Notes under the pieces: model-generated | Told to the model about the DNA's origin: nothing | Database searches by the model: none | Seen by the model: the letters and a program-made list of their open reading frames with translations, nothing else | Shown: positions 33,233-46,548 of the stretch, in pieces | Layout: each line of letters starts with the position of its first letter | Numbering within the stretch: position 1 is the stretch's first letter | Made by a program: the position numbers and the translations under genes | Assembly: GCA_030867185.1 (NCBI GenBank) | Contig: CM061490.1 | Span: forward strand, 46,013,574-46,077,573 | Direction of reading: 5' to 3' | Length of the DNA: 64,000 bases | DNA from: Tagetes erecta | Taxonomy: Eukaryota; Streptophyta; Magnoliopsida; Asterales; Asteraceae

Positions 33233-36225
33233 TGTGACACCCGGCAAATTTCGGTCAATATTCGTACTAGCTTAAAACGTGCCTATTATTTTGTGATGCG
33301 TCATTTGATTTAATTATGATAATTAATGTGTTATTAAAGTTCGTTAAGCCCATTTTTGTGCATTGTTTTGCATTTTGTGATTTTTGAAATTGCTTAATCG
33401 CGTAGCGGTTAAATACCCGGTAATGAACGTTGGTGACTGCCTGATAAATTTTAAATGACCAGTGATTGATATAATGCTCGAGATAGCATCAAATAATATA
33501 TTTTGGGTGTGTAAGTGAAAACGTAATAAAAACTAAAAGCGATGTATTTTATCCGATGTTTTTCCGATTATCGCGTGTGTTTCAGTTTTTGCCCGGTTTT
33601 GCTACCAGTACACTACCCGGAGTACTGTAAAATATTTATTAATATATTTTTACTATTTTGAGTGTGAAAAATTAATATTTGAAGTATTATGGCATATATG
33701 GGGTTAAAAATTTACAAGACTTGAAAATTACAAGTGATATAAGTGTGTAGTGTTTTATAAAGTAAAAATTGTAAAATCCCTTTATTTTTTTTAACCCAAA
33801 CCGTCCACCCTACCCTTACCCCCATATCTACAAGATTTGATTCTTTTACAAATCTCCAACCAAATCTACCCTAGAGATTTTGGCATCTTTTGAAATCCAA
33901 GAAATATCACCCTTGAGATCTTGTCCACTCCAACACTCCACTCCACCTCTTCCTCCCTTCTCCCTCCTCTCTAAATCCGTAACCCATCACCACACCATCA
34001 AAAATTCGGCCCCCACTCCACCACTACTCTCCACACTCACCTCTTTCACTTCCTAGCAAGTTCTAGTGTTCTTGGAGGTTCTTGAAGCAAGTAGGTGCAT
34101 CCAAGTGGTGTTTAAAGGCCAAATCCATCTTCTTCATCTTTTTCTAGTGTTCATAAAGGGTGTGAACATTTTCCATTTTTGTTTTTATGATTTGAATGTG
34201 TTCAAGATTGTGTTCTTGAAGTGTTGTTCACCAAACCTAAAACCAAAAGATGAATGTTTTTAAAATGGAAATGGGTTTTCAAAATGGGTGTGTGTGCATG
34301 TGTGAGTATCCGTAGGTATATATATACATGTGTATATGTGTGTTTTTGATTTTTGAAAACAAGATTTCATAAGTGTTAAATGAATGGTTTTGAAAGTTGG
34401 ATAAAGGAAATGGGAAGAAATGAACAAGTATGTGTTATGTGTGGTCATCAAAACATGATTTTGGGTATATATATATATATATAGATCCGTAGGTATGTGT
34501 GTGTGTGAGTATTTACATGTTAGTGAAATGATGATAATGTTGTGTTCTTACATTGATGATGTTTAAATCAAAGTATTAAGAGGTTGTTTTGTTGGAAATG
34601 AGATAAAATGAATGAGTGTTTGTTAGTTGTATTATTGAAATACTAATGTATAAATATATGTATATGAAACCGTATGTATATATGTATGTGTGGAAATATG
34701 CTAGTTGGTGTTATGATGAAGTTGTTGTGTACTTAAACTCAAAATGTTTAGATCTTAACATGCAAGTAGATGTAAATGGAAATATGATAATAATGTCACT
34801 AGATGATTTTTGAACAACTTGAAAAGTGTTATGAATATTACTTGCAAGAATATGTTGATATGTTATAAAGATGAAAGATGTTGTTTTTATGCAAACTTGA
34901 TACATGTTTATTTGTGAAATTGCTAGATGAAAGCATGATAAGTGTTTTGTTATGATGATTATGATATTATGAAATAAATGATTGCTTAGAGTGTAAAATT
35001 GTTTTTAGATGTATGAAATATTAATGTAAGTAGTGATATATGATACTTGGAGTTTAAAAAGACTTAAAATGTAATTTTTATGTATTTTTGTACAAATATA
35101 AAAACTAAAATATATTCTGAGTTAAAACATATTTTTAAAATATTTATAAACTTTATAAAATAAGTATTTTAAATGTACTGTAACAAAGAAATGATTTAAA
35201 CCTTATAAATAATGGTTTTTGGTACAAAAACACGCGTAAAACGCACCGATTTTTGCTTAAAAATGTAAAATATGACAAAATGATATTTTAACAGATTCTT
35301 AAGTGTATTTTTATGTAAAAATATGATATTTAAAGTTTGGTATAAAAACTTAGAGTTTTAAACTCAAAAACGTGCAAACTATGTACCCGGAAAAGCCGAA
35401 AACGACGATTTTCGACTCTAAAACGTAATATTTTTGTAAACTGATTTAGATCAGAAACTTTGGACATATTTTTAAGTTAACATACTGATCTAAAAGTATT
35501 TATAAAGTAATGACAAAAATACGGGTATTGGGTTGCTTTCCGTGACCCGAAAACGTTCCCGAAAATGTTGAAATTGACATGTTTAGCTAATATTGTGATT
35601 TGTATGGAAAATATATGAAATATGATTTTTGTTATGTGACAATATGTTTAGATATATATAATTTCATATGATTAATAAGTTGTTTATGAAAACATGGTTA
35701 AATGTCCCGTTAAGTGCTAACCGTCATGTTGAAAATTGCATACTAGTTAACTAGAGAAAAATGTATATTTTTCTAAGTGTTATGAACTTTTACTTATGAC
35801 ACGAGAATATTAAATTATATTTTCCTAAGTATATGAATAATATTGGATAAGTAAAGGTGTTTGTTTTACTTAGAAAAGTTAAAGGACTAAATATGACTTT
35901 TATGTGTCATTACATTTGTGCTATATGTGTTTATGTGAGTAGTAGTATGAAAGCTAATCAAAGAATCACAAAATAACAAAGTGTGTTATTATATATGTAA
36001 TATTAATCGAAGGCAAAGATCACCAACGGGTCATTAAAATTAAGGGTTGATGTTTTTGTAAATGAAACGTTTTCACGTAAGTCTAGTTAGGTTTTGGTGA
36101 ACAACCTACACGGTTTTAGACTTGATATATGTGTGCATCTTTTGAACGGGTCCTTTGTGTATAGGATGTTCTTAGGTGGTGTTATTGTTGGGCTTATATG
36201 TTCTAGCTTTTGGCGTATTCACTGT

Positions 36226-36420
36226 GAGTTCTTCGGCCCCTTTTTAAATAACGTTTTATTTAACTGTTTTGGGGGAAAAACATGTATTTGTTTATAATGT
36301 TTTGATATGAATTGAGAGACCTGTGAGTGTCTCGGCCCCTTTTTAAATAACGTTTTATTTAAATATTTTCGGGGGAAAAACATGTATTTGTTTAACTTGT
36401 TTTGATATGAATTGGGAGAC
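36226..36420 (+). repeat. LTR minisatellite, 2 units (5' LTR)
   Basis: GGCCCC landmarks lie at about 36235 and 36334. This is the shortest complete array, and the same two units are in the 3' LTR at about 44718-44912. Confidence 0.85.
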
Positions 36421-36563
36421 GGGTATTGTTGTTGACCAAAATGATGGCATGAGTGTTTGATGATTTTACGCGTAATGCCCTCTCATAATCATTAATTTCT
36501 CTTGGAGTGAGAAACCACAGGTTATATTGGTAGATCTATCGGGATTGGAATTCCGCCCCTCGT

Positions 36564-36605
36564 GATCAGTCGCTCTGATCGTGTTGACATGCGGGGGAAT
36601 ATAAG
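36564..36605 (+). promoter_or_regulatory. Possible GYP LTR core promoter with hairpin
   Basis: A perfect GATCAG/CTGATC inverted repeat with a 5-nt loop (36564-36580) is followed by GGGGGAATATAAG, a TATA-like site at 36598-36605. It lies in the most conserved part of the LTR, downstream of the tandem units. The promoter role is inferred from layout only. Confidence 0.3.
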
Positions 36606-37142
36606 TTGATTGTTGTGAGGGAACTTCGTTTCTTGGTTTGATTATGGACTCATGACTTTGATGATTCATTTGTCTTTGGGCCTTGCAAACCCTTTGACGT
36701 ATGGTCGTGTTGATGTCTCAAAGCCAAGCATATCTATTGTGAATGAAAAGTGATTTTTCTTATGATTAAAACCCGAAAACTCACCAACTTTATGTTGACT
36801 CAGTTTTTACATGTTTTTCAGGTACAAAGTATTGGGCATGGGAATTTGTGGAAGGATAGTTTTTGGACTACAAACTCCACATTTGGTTTTATGTGTTTTG
36901 GGACCGCTTTGTTTAAAATTTTGTTTGGCTTTACTTCAAACAATCTACGCTTTATAAAGACAATATCGTATTTTATTTTCTTAATGAAAAATTGTGGGAT
37001 GTTGACATATCAACATTAACACTTTTAATTACCTTTTAAATTAATGTGGACGTTTGCTTTATAGTTAATGGGTGCCAACTTCGCTCTAAGCACCAAATAT
37101 TCGTGACTTCCGCTGCAACGATTTTTGGGGTGTGACAGAAGT

Positions 37143-37155
37143 TGGTATCAGAGCC
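37143..37155 (+). other. GYP-G primer-binding site
   Basis: TGGTATCAGAGCC, 5 nt after the LTR end, is complementary to initiator tRNA-Met, the same primer as COP. Confidence 0.92.
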
Positions 37156-37450
37156 AATGGTTATAGCGAACTAGAAATGTTTTTGAAAAATTCTAGACTA
37201 TAACTTGAAAGTTTTTGAAAAAAAAAATCTTAAAGTCCCAAAAACACTTCCAAAATTCCCAAGCATTTTTGTGTGCGTTTTGATTTTTTAGATTGTATAT
37301 CTAAGAATACCTTGTGTGGTTTAAATTGATTTCATATCTAAATATACCTTGTGTGGTTTACAATTATTAGATTGGATATCTAAGTGTACCTTGTGTGCTT
37401 ATTTGATATAGTATATTTTAAGTGCCTTTAAGCTAGTGTTAAGTACGAAT

Positions 37451-37880
37451 ATGCCTTTGTTGTCACAAATGTTTGAAAGAGTCCTCGAGACGCGAGTCTC
37501 ACTTAGCACCACTTTAGGATCAGTCGTTGAGTCCGTGATTGATGAAGAGCCGGTAGTGAAGGCGTAGAGTGATGATGTTCAAGATATAATACCTTCGGAT
37601 GAATTATTGCGAACCCCGAGCACTGCATAGTACATCCCTGGAGGCGTAGGAAGATTGTCCGTATGGTTGCTGATGATGAGGTTGCACCCGAACCCAATAG
37701 GGTAAGGGAGTCGGCGGTTGATTTACCAGGCGTTGAGCGCGGTTTTTCCATCTATATTCTAGTTCGACGACTCGTCTAGTACTCCACGTTTAGATTCCAT
37801 GATCGAAAAAAAAAAAAAAATCTATCGAACGTTTTCTTCTTACTCTTACCGCAAGGTGTGCTTAGTACGAACGGTAGATC
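37451..37880 (+). pseudogene. GYP-G gag-like leader ORF, decayed
   Basis: It aligns with the open gag-like ORF at 5311-5697 (for example ETRVSLST and GSVVESV) but has an in-frame stop near 37567 (KA followed by stop), a second soon after, and a poly(A) insertion near 37806. Confidence 0.7.
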
Positions 37881-37881
37881 G

Positions 37882-38004
37882 ATGAATTACAAGATAGAGA
37901 TGCAGATCGTGTTTGACGCGTGCCAGATGATGCGTACCCGGTTGACTTCTCTCGAGGAGAGAACTACGTTAAAGGCGCTCGTAGATGATTGGTTAAATCG
38001 ATAG
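37882..38004 (+). CDS. Small ORF (40 aa), third copy
   Basis: It starts MNYKIEMQIVFDACQ and is open to TAG, with three substitutions relative to the array copies. It stays open although the neighbouring gag-like ORF is broken. Confidence 0.35.
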   Translation: MNYKIEMQIVFDACQMMRTRLTSLEERTTLKALVDDWLNR

Positions 38005-38689
38005 AATAAAATAAATAAATAAATAAATAAAAATATAATAAAACTTTATATCGGTAAAGAATTCTACGATCTCACTAAATTCTGTTATTCCGAAGTAAGC
38101 CCTTCCTTTTCTTTCTATGATCATTAGATCGGTAACTTTAGTAGCCATTTTGGCGGAGAATATCGATGATAATTCACGATTTTGTTATTGATTGGTTGAT
38201 TATGTTATATGGTATTACGTATGATACTCAAACATTTAACACCATGATATGAACTATACCTTATCATATTTATTAATATTTCGTTTGTTAGAAGTAAAAT
38301 ACGCCCGCGGTAATTCGAATGACACCTTCGGGTGGAGGTATAGGATTTAGCCTAGTTAATAGCTCCACATGGCAATGCTGCTCTGGAATAGTGTGACGCT
38401 AGTTTAACAATAGGGCGTGGTAGAGGACGTGACGTTTCAGATGGTAACCTTAGTGACATCTTAGTATTAGTAGTTCTTTAGGTATTAGATCATCTAAGCA
38501 TGTATGGATGATTTTTGGAGCTTCTCGAAATAGTTAAATCAAATGGTAATCATGGATTTTATTGAACTATGGAAAAATGAATCTATAGTGAGGATGTACT
38601 TATGAGACTTTTCAAGTTTGTCACCTACGAATTTTTACTGGTTCTGAAAGTCCACTTGACATGGTGAGATGGATTGCGAAAATGAGTCA

Positions 38690-41600
38690 GATATGGCAAT
38701 AGGCAATTGCCCAAGACGGCCAAAGAATTAAGAATGCCACCTGTACGTTTCAGGATGAAACATTGACGTGGTGGAATTCGTTGATCCGGAATTTGGATGA
38801 AATTACTGTTATGGTCTTTCAAGGAACAATCTGAAGGAAAGATTGCTACGGGAGTATTTTCCCTGAAATGAGCTTTGTGTCAAAGGAATTTTAAGTATTA
38901 ATTGGTCTAATCTCTAGTAAGTTAAGTAAGATATATATTACTGAATTAGCTAATGGAAATAAAATGGGAACTAGTGAATTATTTAGGAATTTTTCCTAGA
39001 AATTAGAAAGTCATTCCTTTAGTATAGATCTTTACCCGTTAAACTTGGTAGTTCCGATGTAGTTATCGGTGTGGATTGATTGATTGGACATTGTGCCGAG
39101 GAAGTTTGTTTTGAAAAGATTGTTCGGCTTCCGTTCGAAAACGATGAAGTTTTAACTGTTTTAGGAGATAAAGGAAAGTCTTCTTTAAAAATCGAAATAT
39201 CATGAAAGCTTAAGAGTATTGGAGCAAAGGATGTCCGATGTTTTTTTACTTAGTTAAATTTATCAATGCCAAGGACGTTGAACAAAAGTTTGGGGATCAC
39301 CTGTGTTGTTCGTTATGAAAAAGGATGGATCATTTAGGATGTACATCGATTATAGAGAGTTGAATAAACTATAAATTAAGAATAGTTATCCGTTACCTAG
39401 GGATTGATGATTTGTTTGATCAGCTTCAAGGTTCTAGTTATTATTCTAAGACTGATCTTCGACCCGGCTACCATTAGTTGTTAATAGCCGAAGATGATGT
39501 CCTGAAAACTTCTTTTAAGATGCGTTATGGACCTTATGAGTTTTCGGTTATGCCGTTTGGTTAGACAAATATGCCTGTAGTATTCATGGAGCTTATGAAT
39601 AGGTTGTGTAGACCTTATTTGGATAAGTTTAGAATAGTATTCACTGACGGTATACTTATTCATTCACAAACCAAGAGAGATCATGAACATCTTCTAAAGT
39701 TTATTCTAGAAATGTTAAGAAATGAGAAATTTTATGCTATGATTTCAAAATGTGAGTCCTGGCTTAGGGAAGTTTATTGTCTTGGTCACGTGATCAATGA
39801 AAAAGGTATTCATGTAGATCCGGCAAGGATTGAGGCCCATTAAGAATTTGGAAGCAACAAAAACTCCTACGGAGGTGCGTCAATTCTTAGGACTCGCTGG
39901 TACTACCGTTGGTTTATTGAAAACTTCTCTAAATAATGTAGTCATTGAAGTTATTAAACCGTAAGGATAGGAAATCCGATCGGTTATATGATCAAGAGTT
40001 AGCATTCTAGACGATGAAGCATAAGCCATGTTGTGCGTCTATATTGTCACTTCTAGATGGAATAGATGATTTTGTAGTATGTTGTGATACGTCTCGTTTA
40101 GGTTTTACGTGTGTCTCGATTCAGAGAGAAGATGTTGTATCTTAAACGTCTAAGAAACTCAAAGTGCATGAAAAGAATTACACTACGCATGGCTTGAATT
40201 TAGCATGTCTTTGATGAGAAGGAGCTCAATACGAGACGACGACGTTGGGTCGAGTTATTGAACGACTATGACTGTGATATTCCTATAACCTAGGAAAAGC
40301 CAAGGTTGTTGATGATGCACTAAGTAGAAAGGAAAGATAGAAACCCTTGCGTATGCGCGTTAGAATTAGCTCTTTAGTCGTATCTCACTTCCCAAATACA
40401 TGATGCTTAGAGTGAAGCTCTAAAGGTAGAAAATTTGGGAAATGTAAGGATGTGAAGGAACTTTATTGGTGACCCAATACGAAAAGGGAGATAGAATCCT
40501 ACGTGAATAAATGTATAATTTGTTAGTAAATGTATAATTTGTTCTAGGGTTAAGGCTGAATACCAAAAGCCTTTAGGACTTTTGCAGTAACCTGAAATTC
40601 CACAATGGAAATGGGAGAGAATCGCGATGGATTTCATAACGATGTTACCCCGCAAATCTAGTGGTAATAACGCTATTTGGGTAATTGTTGATCGTTTGAC
40701 GAAATCTGCTCACTTGTTGCCCATTAAGGAATCTTCTAAAGTAGGATAGTTGTAAAGGATCTATCTGGAGGAGTTAGTATCTTCTCATATTGTTCTTGTC
40801 TCGATCATTTTAGATAAAGATAGTCGTTTTACTTCGAGGCGTTAGAGAGTTTTGTATAAAACTATGGGTACTCGTTTGGATATGAGTATGGTGTATCACC
40901 ACAAAGATTGTCAGAGTGAACGGACAATTCAAACTCTGAAAGACTTGTTGCAAGCATGTGTGATTGATTTTGGTAGGAATTAGGATAGCCTCCTACCTAT
41001 AGCTTAGTTTTCTTATAACTATAGTTATCGCGCTAGTATCAGGGCCACTCCGTGTTGAGGCTCTGTATGAAAGAAAATTTCGTTCACGACTTTGTTGTGC
41101 TAAAATGGGTGAAAAGAAATTATGTGTACCCGAGATTATCCAGGAAACTGCAGATAAAGTTTTCCAAGTTACGAAAATATTTGAAGCCATTGTTTATCGG
41201 CAAAAGTGTTATGGGGATAATCGGATGAGACCATTGGAAATCCGAGTAGGAAATCATGTGTTTATGAAAGTGTCACCTTGGAAAGATGTAGTTAAATTTG
41301 GCAACCAAGGGAAGCTTAGTCCCCGATATATAGGACATTCGAGATTTTGCAAAGAATTGGCCTAGTTGCTTATCGACTTAAGTTACCTAGTGAGCTTAGT
41401 GGTGTGCGTGACGTGTCCGTGTCTCGAATTTGAAAAAGTGTTTGTCTGATGAGACGTCGATGATACCGTCGGAGGGAGTTAGTATTGATGATAAACTCCA
41501 TATCGTTGAGGAACCAGTAGAGATTTGGACTCGAAAGTACAAAAACTCAGGCAAAGTTGTGCCGATTTGGTCAAGATTAGATGTAATTCTAAATGTGGAC

Positions 41601-41710
41601 CATATTATTCGTAGGAACGTCGAGACTGAAATAAGTAATAATACCCTCATTCATTTCTATCTAAATCGAAATAGGACTTATCGAGGTAAAATTTCGGGAC
41701 GAAATTTCCT
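38690..41710 (+). pseudogene. Gypsy (Tekay-like) gag-pol remnant
   Basis: Recognisable parts in order are: gag TFQDETLTWW (about 38740), protease-like sequence (about 39050), RT start KKDGSFRMYIDYRELNKL (39318-39371), and the RT palm (39571-39840) with FTDG where an xxDD catalytic motif is expected. RNase H with KLKVHEKNYTTH lies near 40150, and the integrase core WERIAMDFITMLP near 40613. The GPY/F-like segment (41105-41365, PLEIRVGNHVFMKVSPWK) and a chromodomain-region tail (41430 on, KKCLSDE, IDDKLHIVEEPVEI) follow. Stops and frameshifts occur throughout, and the lost second Asp alone would disable RT. Confidence 0.88.
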
Positions 41711-41724
41711 AAACGGGGGAAGAC
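41711..41724 (+). other. GYP-G polypurine tract
   Basis: AAACGGGGGAAGAC lies immediately before the 3' LTR TGTGACACCC and follows a TTTCGGGACGAAATTTCC motif typical of this gypsy lineage. Confidence 0.85.
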
Positions 41725-44700
41725 TGTGACACCCGGCAAATTTCGGTCAATATTCGTACTAGCTTAAAACGTGCCTATTATTTTGTGATGCGTCATTTGA
41801 TTTAATTATGATAATTAATGTGTTATTAAAGTTCGTTAAGCCCATTTTTGTGCATTGTTTTGCATTTTGTGATTTTTGAAATTGCTTAATCGCGTAGCGG
41901 TTAAATACCCGGTAATGAACGTTGGTGACTGCCTGATAAATTTTAAATGACCAGTGATTGATATAATGCTCGAGATAGCATCAAATAATATATTTTGGGT
42001 GTGTAAGTGAAAACGTAATAAAAACTAAAAGCGATGTATTTTATCCGATGTTTTTCCGATTATCGCGTGTGTTTCAGTTTTTGCCCGGTTTTGCTACCAG
42101 TACACTACCCGGAGTACTGTAAAATATTTATTAATATATTTTTACTATTTTGAGTGTGAAAAATTAATATTTGAAGTATTATGGCATATATGGGGTTAAA
42201 AATTTACAAGACTTGAAAATTACAAGTGATATAAGTGTGTAGTGTTTTATAAAGTAAAAATTGTAAAATCCCTTTATTTTTTTTAACCCAAACCGTCCAC
42301 CCTACCCTTACCCCCATATCTACAAGATTTGATTCTTTTACAAATCTCCAACCAAATCTACCCTAGAGATTTTGGCATCTTTTGAAATCCAAGAAATATC
42401 ACCCTTGAGATCTTGTCCACTCCAACACTCCACTCCACCTCTTCCTCCCTTCTCCCTCCTCTCTAAATCCGTAACCCATCACCACACCATCAAAAATTCG
42501 GCCCCCACTCCACCACTACTCTCCACACTCACCTCTTTCACTTCCTAGCAAGTTCTAGTGTTCTTGGAGGTTCTTGAAGCAAGTAGGTGCATCCAAGTGG
42601 TGTTTAAAGGCCAAATCCATCTTCTTCATCTTTTTCTAGTGTTCATAAAGGGTGTGAACATTTTCCATTTTTGTTTTTATGATTTGAATGTGTTCAAGAT
42701 TGTGTTCTTGAAGTGTTGTTCACCAAACCTAAAACCAAAAGATGAATGTTTTTAAAATGGAAATGGGTTTTCAAAATGGGTGTGTGTGCATGTGTGAGTA
42801 TCCGTAGGTATATATATACATGTGTATATGTGTGTTTTTGATTTTTGAAAACAAGATTTCATAAGTGTTAAATGAATGGTTTTGAAAGTTGGATAAAGGA
42901 AATGGGAAGAAATGAACAAGTATGTGTTATGTGTGGTCATCAAAACATGATTTTGGGTATATATATATATATATAGATCCGTAGGTATGTGTGTGTGTGA
43001 GTATTTACATGTTAGTGAAATGATGATAATGTTGTGTTCTTACATTGATGATGTTTAAATCAAAGTATTAAGAGGTTGTTTTGTTGGAAATGAGATAAAA
43101 TGAATGAGTGTTTGTTAGTTGTATTATTGAAATACTAATGTATAAATATATGTATATGAAACCGTATGTATATATGTATGTGTGGAAATATGCTAGTTGG
43201 TGTTATGATGAAGTTGTTGTGTACTTAAACTCAAAATGTTTAGATCTTAACATGCAAGTAGATGTAAATGGAAATATGATAATAATGTCACTAGATGATT
43301 TTTGAACAACTTGAAAAGTGTTATGAATATTACTTGCAAGAATATGTTGATATGTTATAAAGATGAAAGATGTTGTTTTTATGCAAACTTGATACATGTT
43401 TATTTGTGAAATTGCTAGATGAAAGCATGATAAGTGTTTTGTTATGATGATTATGATATTATGAAATAAATGATTGCTTAGAGTGTAAAATTGTTTTTAG
43501 ATGTATGAAATATTAATGTAAGTAGTGATATATGATACTTGGAGTTTAAAAAGACTTAAAATGTAATTTTTATGTATTTTTGTACAAATATAAAAACTAA
43601 AATATATTCTGAGTTAAAACATATTTTTAAAATATTTATAAACTTTATAAAATAAGTATTTTAAATGTACTGTAACAAAGAAATGATTTAAACCTTATAA
43701 ATAATGGTTTTTGGTACAAAAACACGCGTAAAACGCACCGATTTTTGCTTAAAAATGTAAAATATGACAAAATGATATTTTAACAGATTCTTAAGTGTAT
43801 TTTTATGTAAAAATATGATATTTAAAGTTTGGTATAAAAACTTAGAGTTTTAAACTCAAAAACGTGCAAACTATGTACCCGGAAAAGCCGAAAACGACGA
43901 TTTTCGACTCTAAAACGTAATATTTTTGTAAACTGATTTAGATCAGAAACTTTGGACATATTTTTAAGTTAACATACTGATCTAAAAGTATTTATAAAGT
44001 AATGACAAAAATACGGGTATTGGGTTGCTTTCCGTGACCCGAAAACGTTCCCGAAAATGTTGAAATTGACATGTTTAGCTAATATTGTGATTTGTATGGA
44101 AAATATATGAAATATGATTTTTGTTATGTGACAATATGTTTAGATATATATAATTTCATATGATTAATAAGTTGTTTATGAAAACATGGTTAAATGTCCC
44201 GTTAAGTGCTAACCGTCATGTTGAAAATTGCATACTAGTTAACTAGAGAAAAATGTATATTTTTCTAAGTGTTATGAACTTTTACTTATGACACGAGAAT
44301 ATTAAATTATATTTTCCTAAGTATATGAATAATATTGGATAAGTAAAGGTGTTTGTTTTACTTAGAAAAGTTAAAGGACTAAATATGACTTTTATGTGTC
44401 ATTACATTTGTGCTATATGTGTTTATGTGAGTAGTAGTATGAAAGCTAATCAAAGAATCACAAAATAACAAAGTGTGTTATTATATATGTAATATTAATC
44501 GAAGGCAAAGATCACCAACGGGTCATTAAAATTAAGGGTTGATGTTTTTGTAAATGAAACGTTTTCACGTAAGTCTAGTTAGGTTTTGGTGAACAACCTA
44601 CACGGTTTTAGACTTGATATATGTGTGCATCTTTTGAACGGGTCCTTTGTGTATAGGATGTTCTTAGGTGGTGTTATTGTTGGGCTTATATGTTCTAGCT

Positions 44701-45629
44701 TTTGGCGTATTCACTGTGAGTTCTTCGGCCCCTTTTTAAATAACGTTTTATTTAACTGTTTTGGGGGAAAAACATGTATTTGTTTATAATGTTTTGATAT
44801 GAATTGAGAGACCTGTGAGTGTCTCGGCCCCTTTTTAAATAACGTTTTATTTAAATATTTTCGGGGGAAAAACATGTATTTGTTTAACTTGTTTTGATAT
44901 GAATTGGGAGACGGGTATTGTTGTTGACCAAAATGATGGCATGAGTGTTTGATGATTTTACGCGTAATGCCCTCTCATAATCATTAATTTCTCTTGGAGT
45001 GAGAAACCACAGGTTATATTGGTAGATCTATCGGGATTGGAATTCCGCCCCTCGTGATCAGTCGCTCTGATCGTGTTGACATGCGGGGGAATATAAGTTG
45101 ATTGTTGTGAGGGAACTTCGTTTCTTGGTTTGATTATGGACTCATGACTTTGATGATTCATTTGTCTTTGGGCCTTGCAAACCCTTTGACGTATGGTCGT
45201 GTTGATGTCTCAAAGCCAAGCATATCTATTGTGAATGAAAAGTGATTTTTCTTATGATTAAAACCCGAAAACTCACCAACTTTATGTTGACTCAGTTTTT
45301 ACATGTTTTTCAGGTACAAAGTATTGGGCATGGGAATTTGTGGAAGGATAGTTTTTGGACTACAAACTCCACATTTGGTTTTATGTGTTTTGGGACCGCT
45401 TTGTTTAAAATTTTGTTTGGCTTTACTTCAAACAATCTACGCTTTATAAAGACAATATCGTATTTTATTTTCTTAATGAAAAATTGTGGGATGTTGACAT
45501 ATCAACATTAACACTTTTAATTACCTTTTAAATTAATGTGGACGTTTGCTTTATAGTTAATGGGTGCCAACTTCGCTCTAAGCACCAAATATTCGTGACT
45601 TCCGCTGCAACGATTTTTGGGGTGTGACA
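41725..45629 (+). repeat. GYP-G 3' LTR (3905 bp)
   Basis: It has the same length and, by eye, the same sequence as 33233-37137. It is followed by GAAGT, the same five bases that follow the 5' LTR before the PBS, and then by a COP LTR. Confidence 0.93.
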
Positions 45630-45634
45630 GAAGT

Positions 45635-46194
45635 TGTTGGGATTTAACAAGATTATCAAAGTTCATATAAACCAATTTATAGAAAAACGCAGCGGATTAT
45701 TAGTTTAAAATCTTGTTAATATGTTGATTGTTAAACCCGTTTAACATGCAAAACCCAAAGCCCGGATCCATATACGAAATACATACCATCAAACACAACC
45801 ATAGGGTGTTTAGAATACTACCTTTCAAGATGAAGAAGAGATGAAGAAGATGATATTCTTGAATGGAAATCTTCAAATGAGAAGACCTCAAGCTTGTATA
45901 CCCTCAAGCCTCCAACAAACACCATTTTGCTAGGATTTAACACTTGTAATTTCCTTCCTTCTTGGCCTTTTTGTTCTTGGCCGAAAATATGAAAGGAAAA
46001 AGGGAGAAGAACCATTCTTCTTTTGTTCTTGCACTTGTGTGTGAAATGGAGAAAGAAAAAATTGTGTTAAACAAATGACTAGAGTTTGTGTATATAACAC
46101 ACAACCCATTTGCATGCCTTGAAAAAAGGAAAACCAAAAAGAGGGCAAGGCCCACAAGGGGGCGGCCCAAGTGGGTCCCACCTTATATATATAT

Positions 46195-46225
<31 letters not shown>

Positions 46226-46548
46226 GTTGTTAATATCTTTCTCTTTACTTATTTAACACAAGGTGTAGCAAAATATATCTCCTAAATGTTGTTTAAACAA
46301 CTTAAACAACATTGTAGAAGATTCTTTCTCTTATAACATAAATCATCCATATAATTTATTTTAACACAAGTTCAAATATCTAGAAACCCAATTTCTAAAT
46401 ATTCTAAGTGTTGATATTTATTTTAGATCATATCATAAAATAAATATCCCGGTGTTTGTCTAGCTTGTCATTGGGTATGACCCGACTTGGATCATAACGT
46501 ACTAGCCACATCAATTTAATATGTCTCTTGGGCATACCAATTCCAACA
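45635..46548 (-). repeat. COP LTR, beta type, complete
   Basis: These 914 bp run from TGTTGGGATTTAAC to CCAACA with a poly(T) of 29. It is joined directly to a second LTR in the same orientation. Confidence 0.92.

Larger units (their letters stand above)
33233..37137 (+). repeat. GYP-G 5' LTR (3905 bp)
   Basis: It begins TGTGACACCCGG and ends GGGGTGTGACA, a 10-bp perfect terminal inverted repeat (TGTGACACCC). It contains an AT-rich body, a (TA)n run near 34465, two tandem units (about 36226-36420) and the conserved 200-bp block (about 36466-36670). Confidence 0.93.
33233..45629 (+). mobile_element. GYP-G: Ty3/gypsy chromovirus with two 3.9-kb LTRs
   Basis: This 12,397-bp element has LTR, PBS, ~4.6-kb internal region, polypurine tract and LTR. 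The two LTRs match at a constant offset of 8492 and I saw no difference. The pol order protease-RT-RNase H-integrase-chromodomain-like tail, with GPY/F-type and KKCLSDE motifs, fits Tekay chromoviruses. Flanking pentamers GCACC and GAAGT do not match. The internal region is full of stops, so it is non-autonomous. Confidence 0.92.

Noticed and set aside
45630..45634. GAAGT as a target-site duplication of GYP-G or of the adjacent COP LTR
   Set aside because: It equals the first bases of the GYP internal region and has no matching pentamer on the other side of either element.
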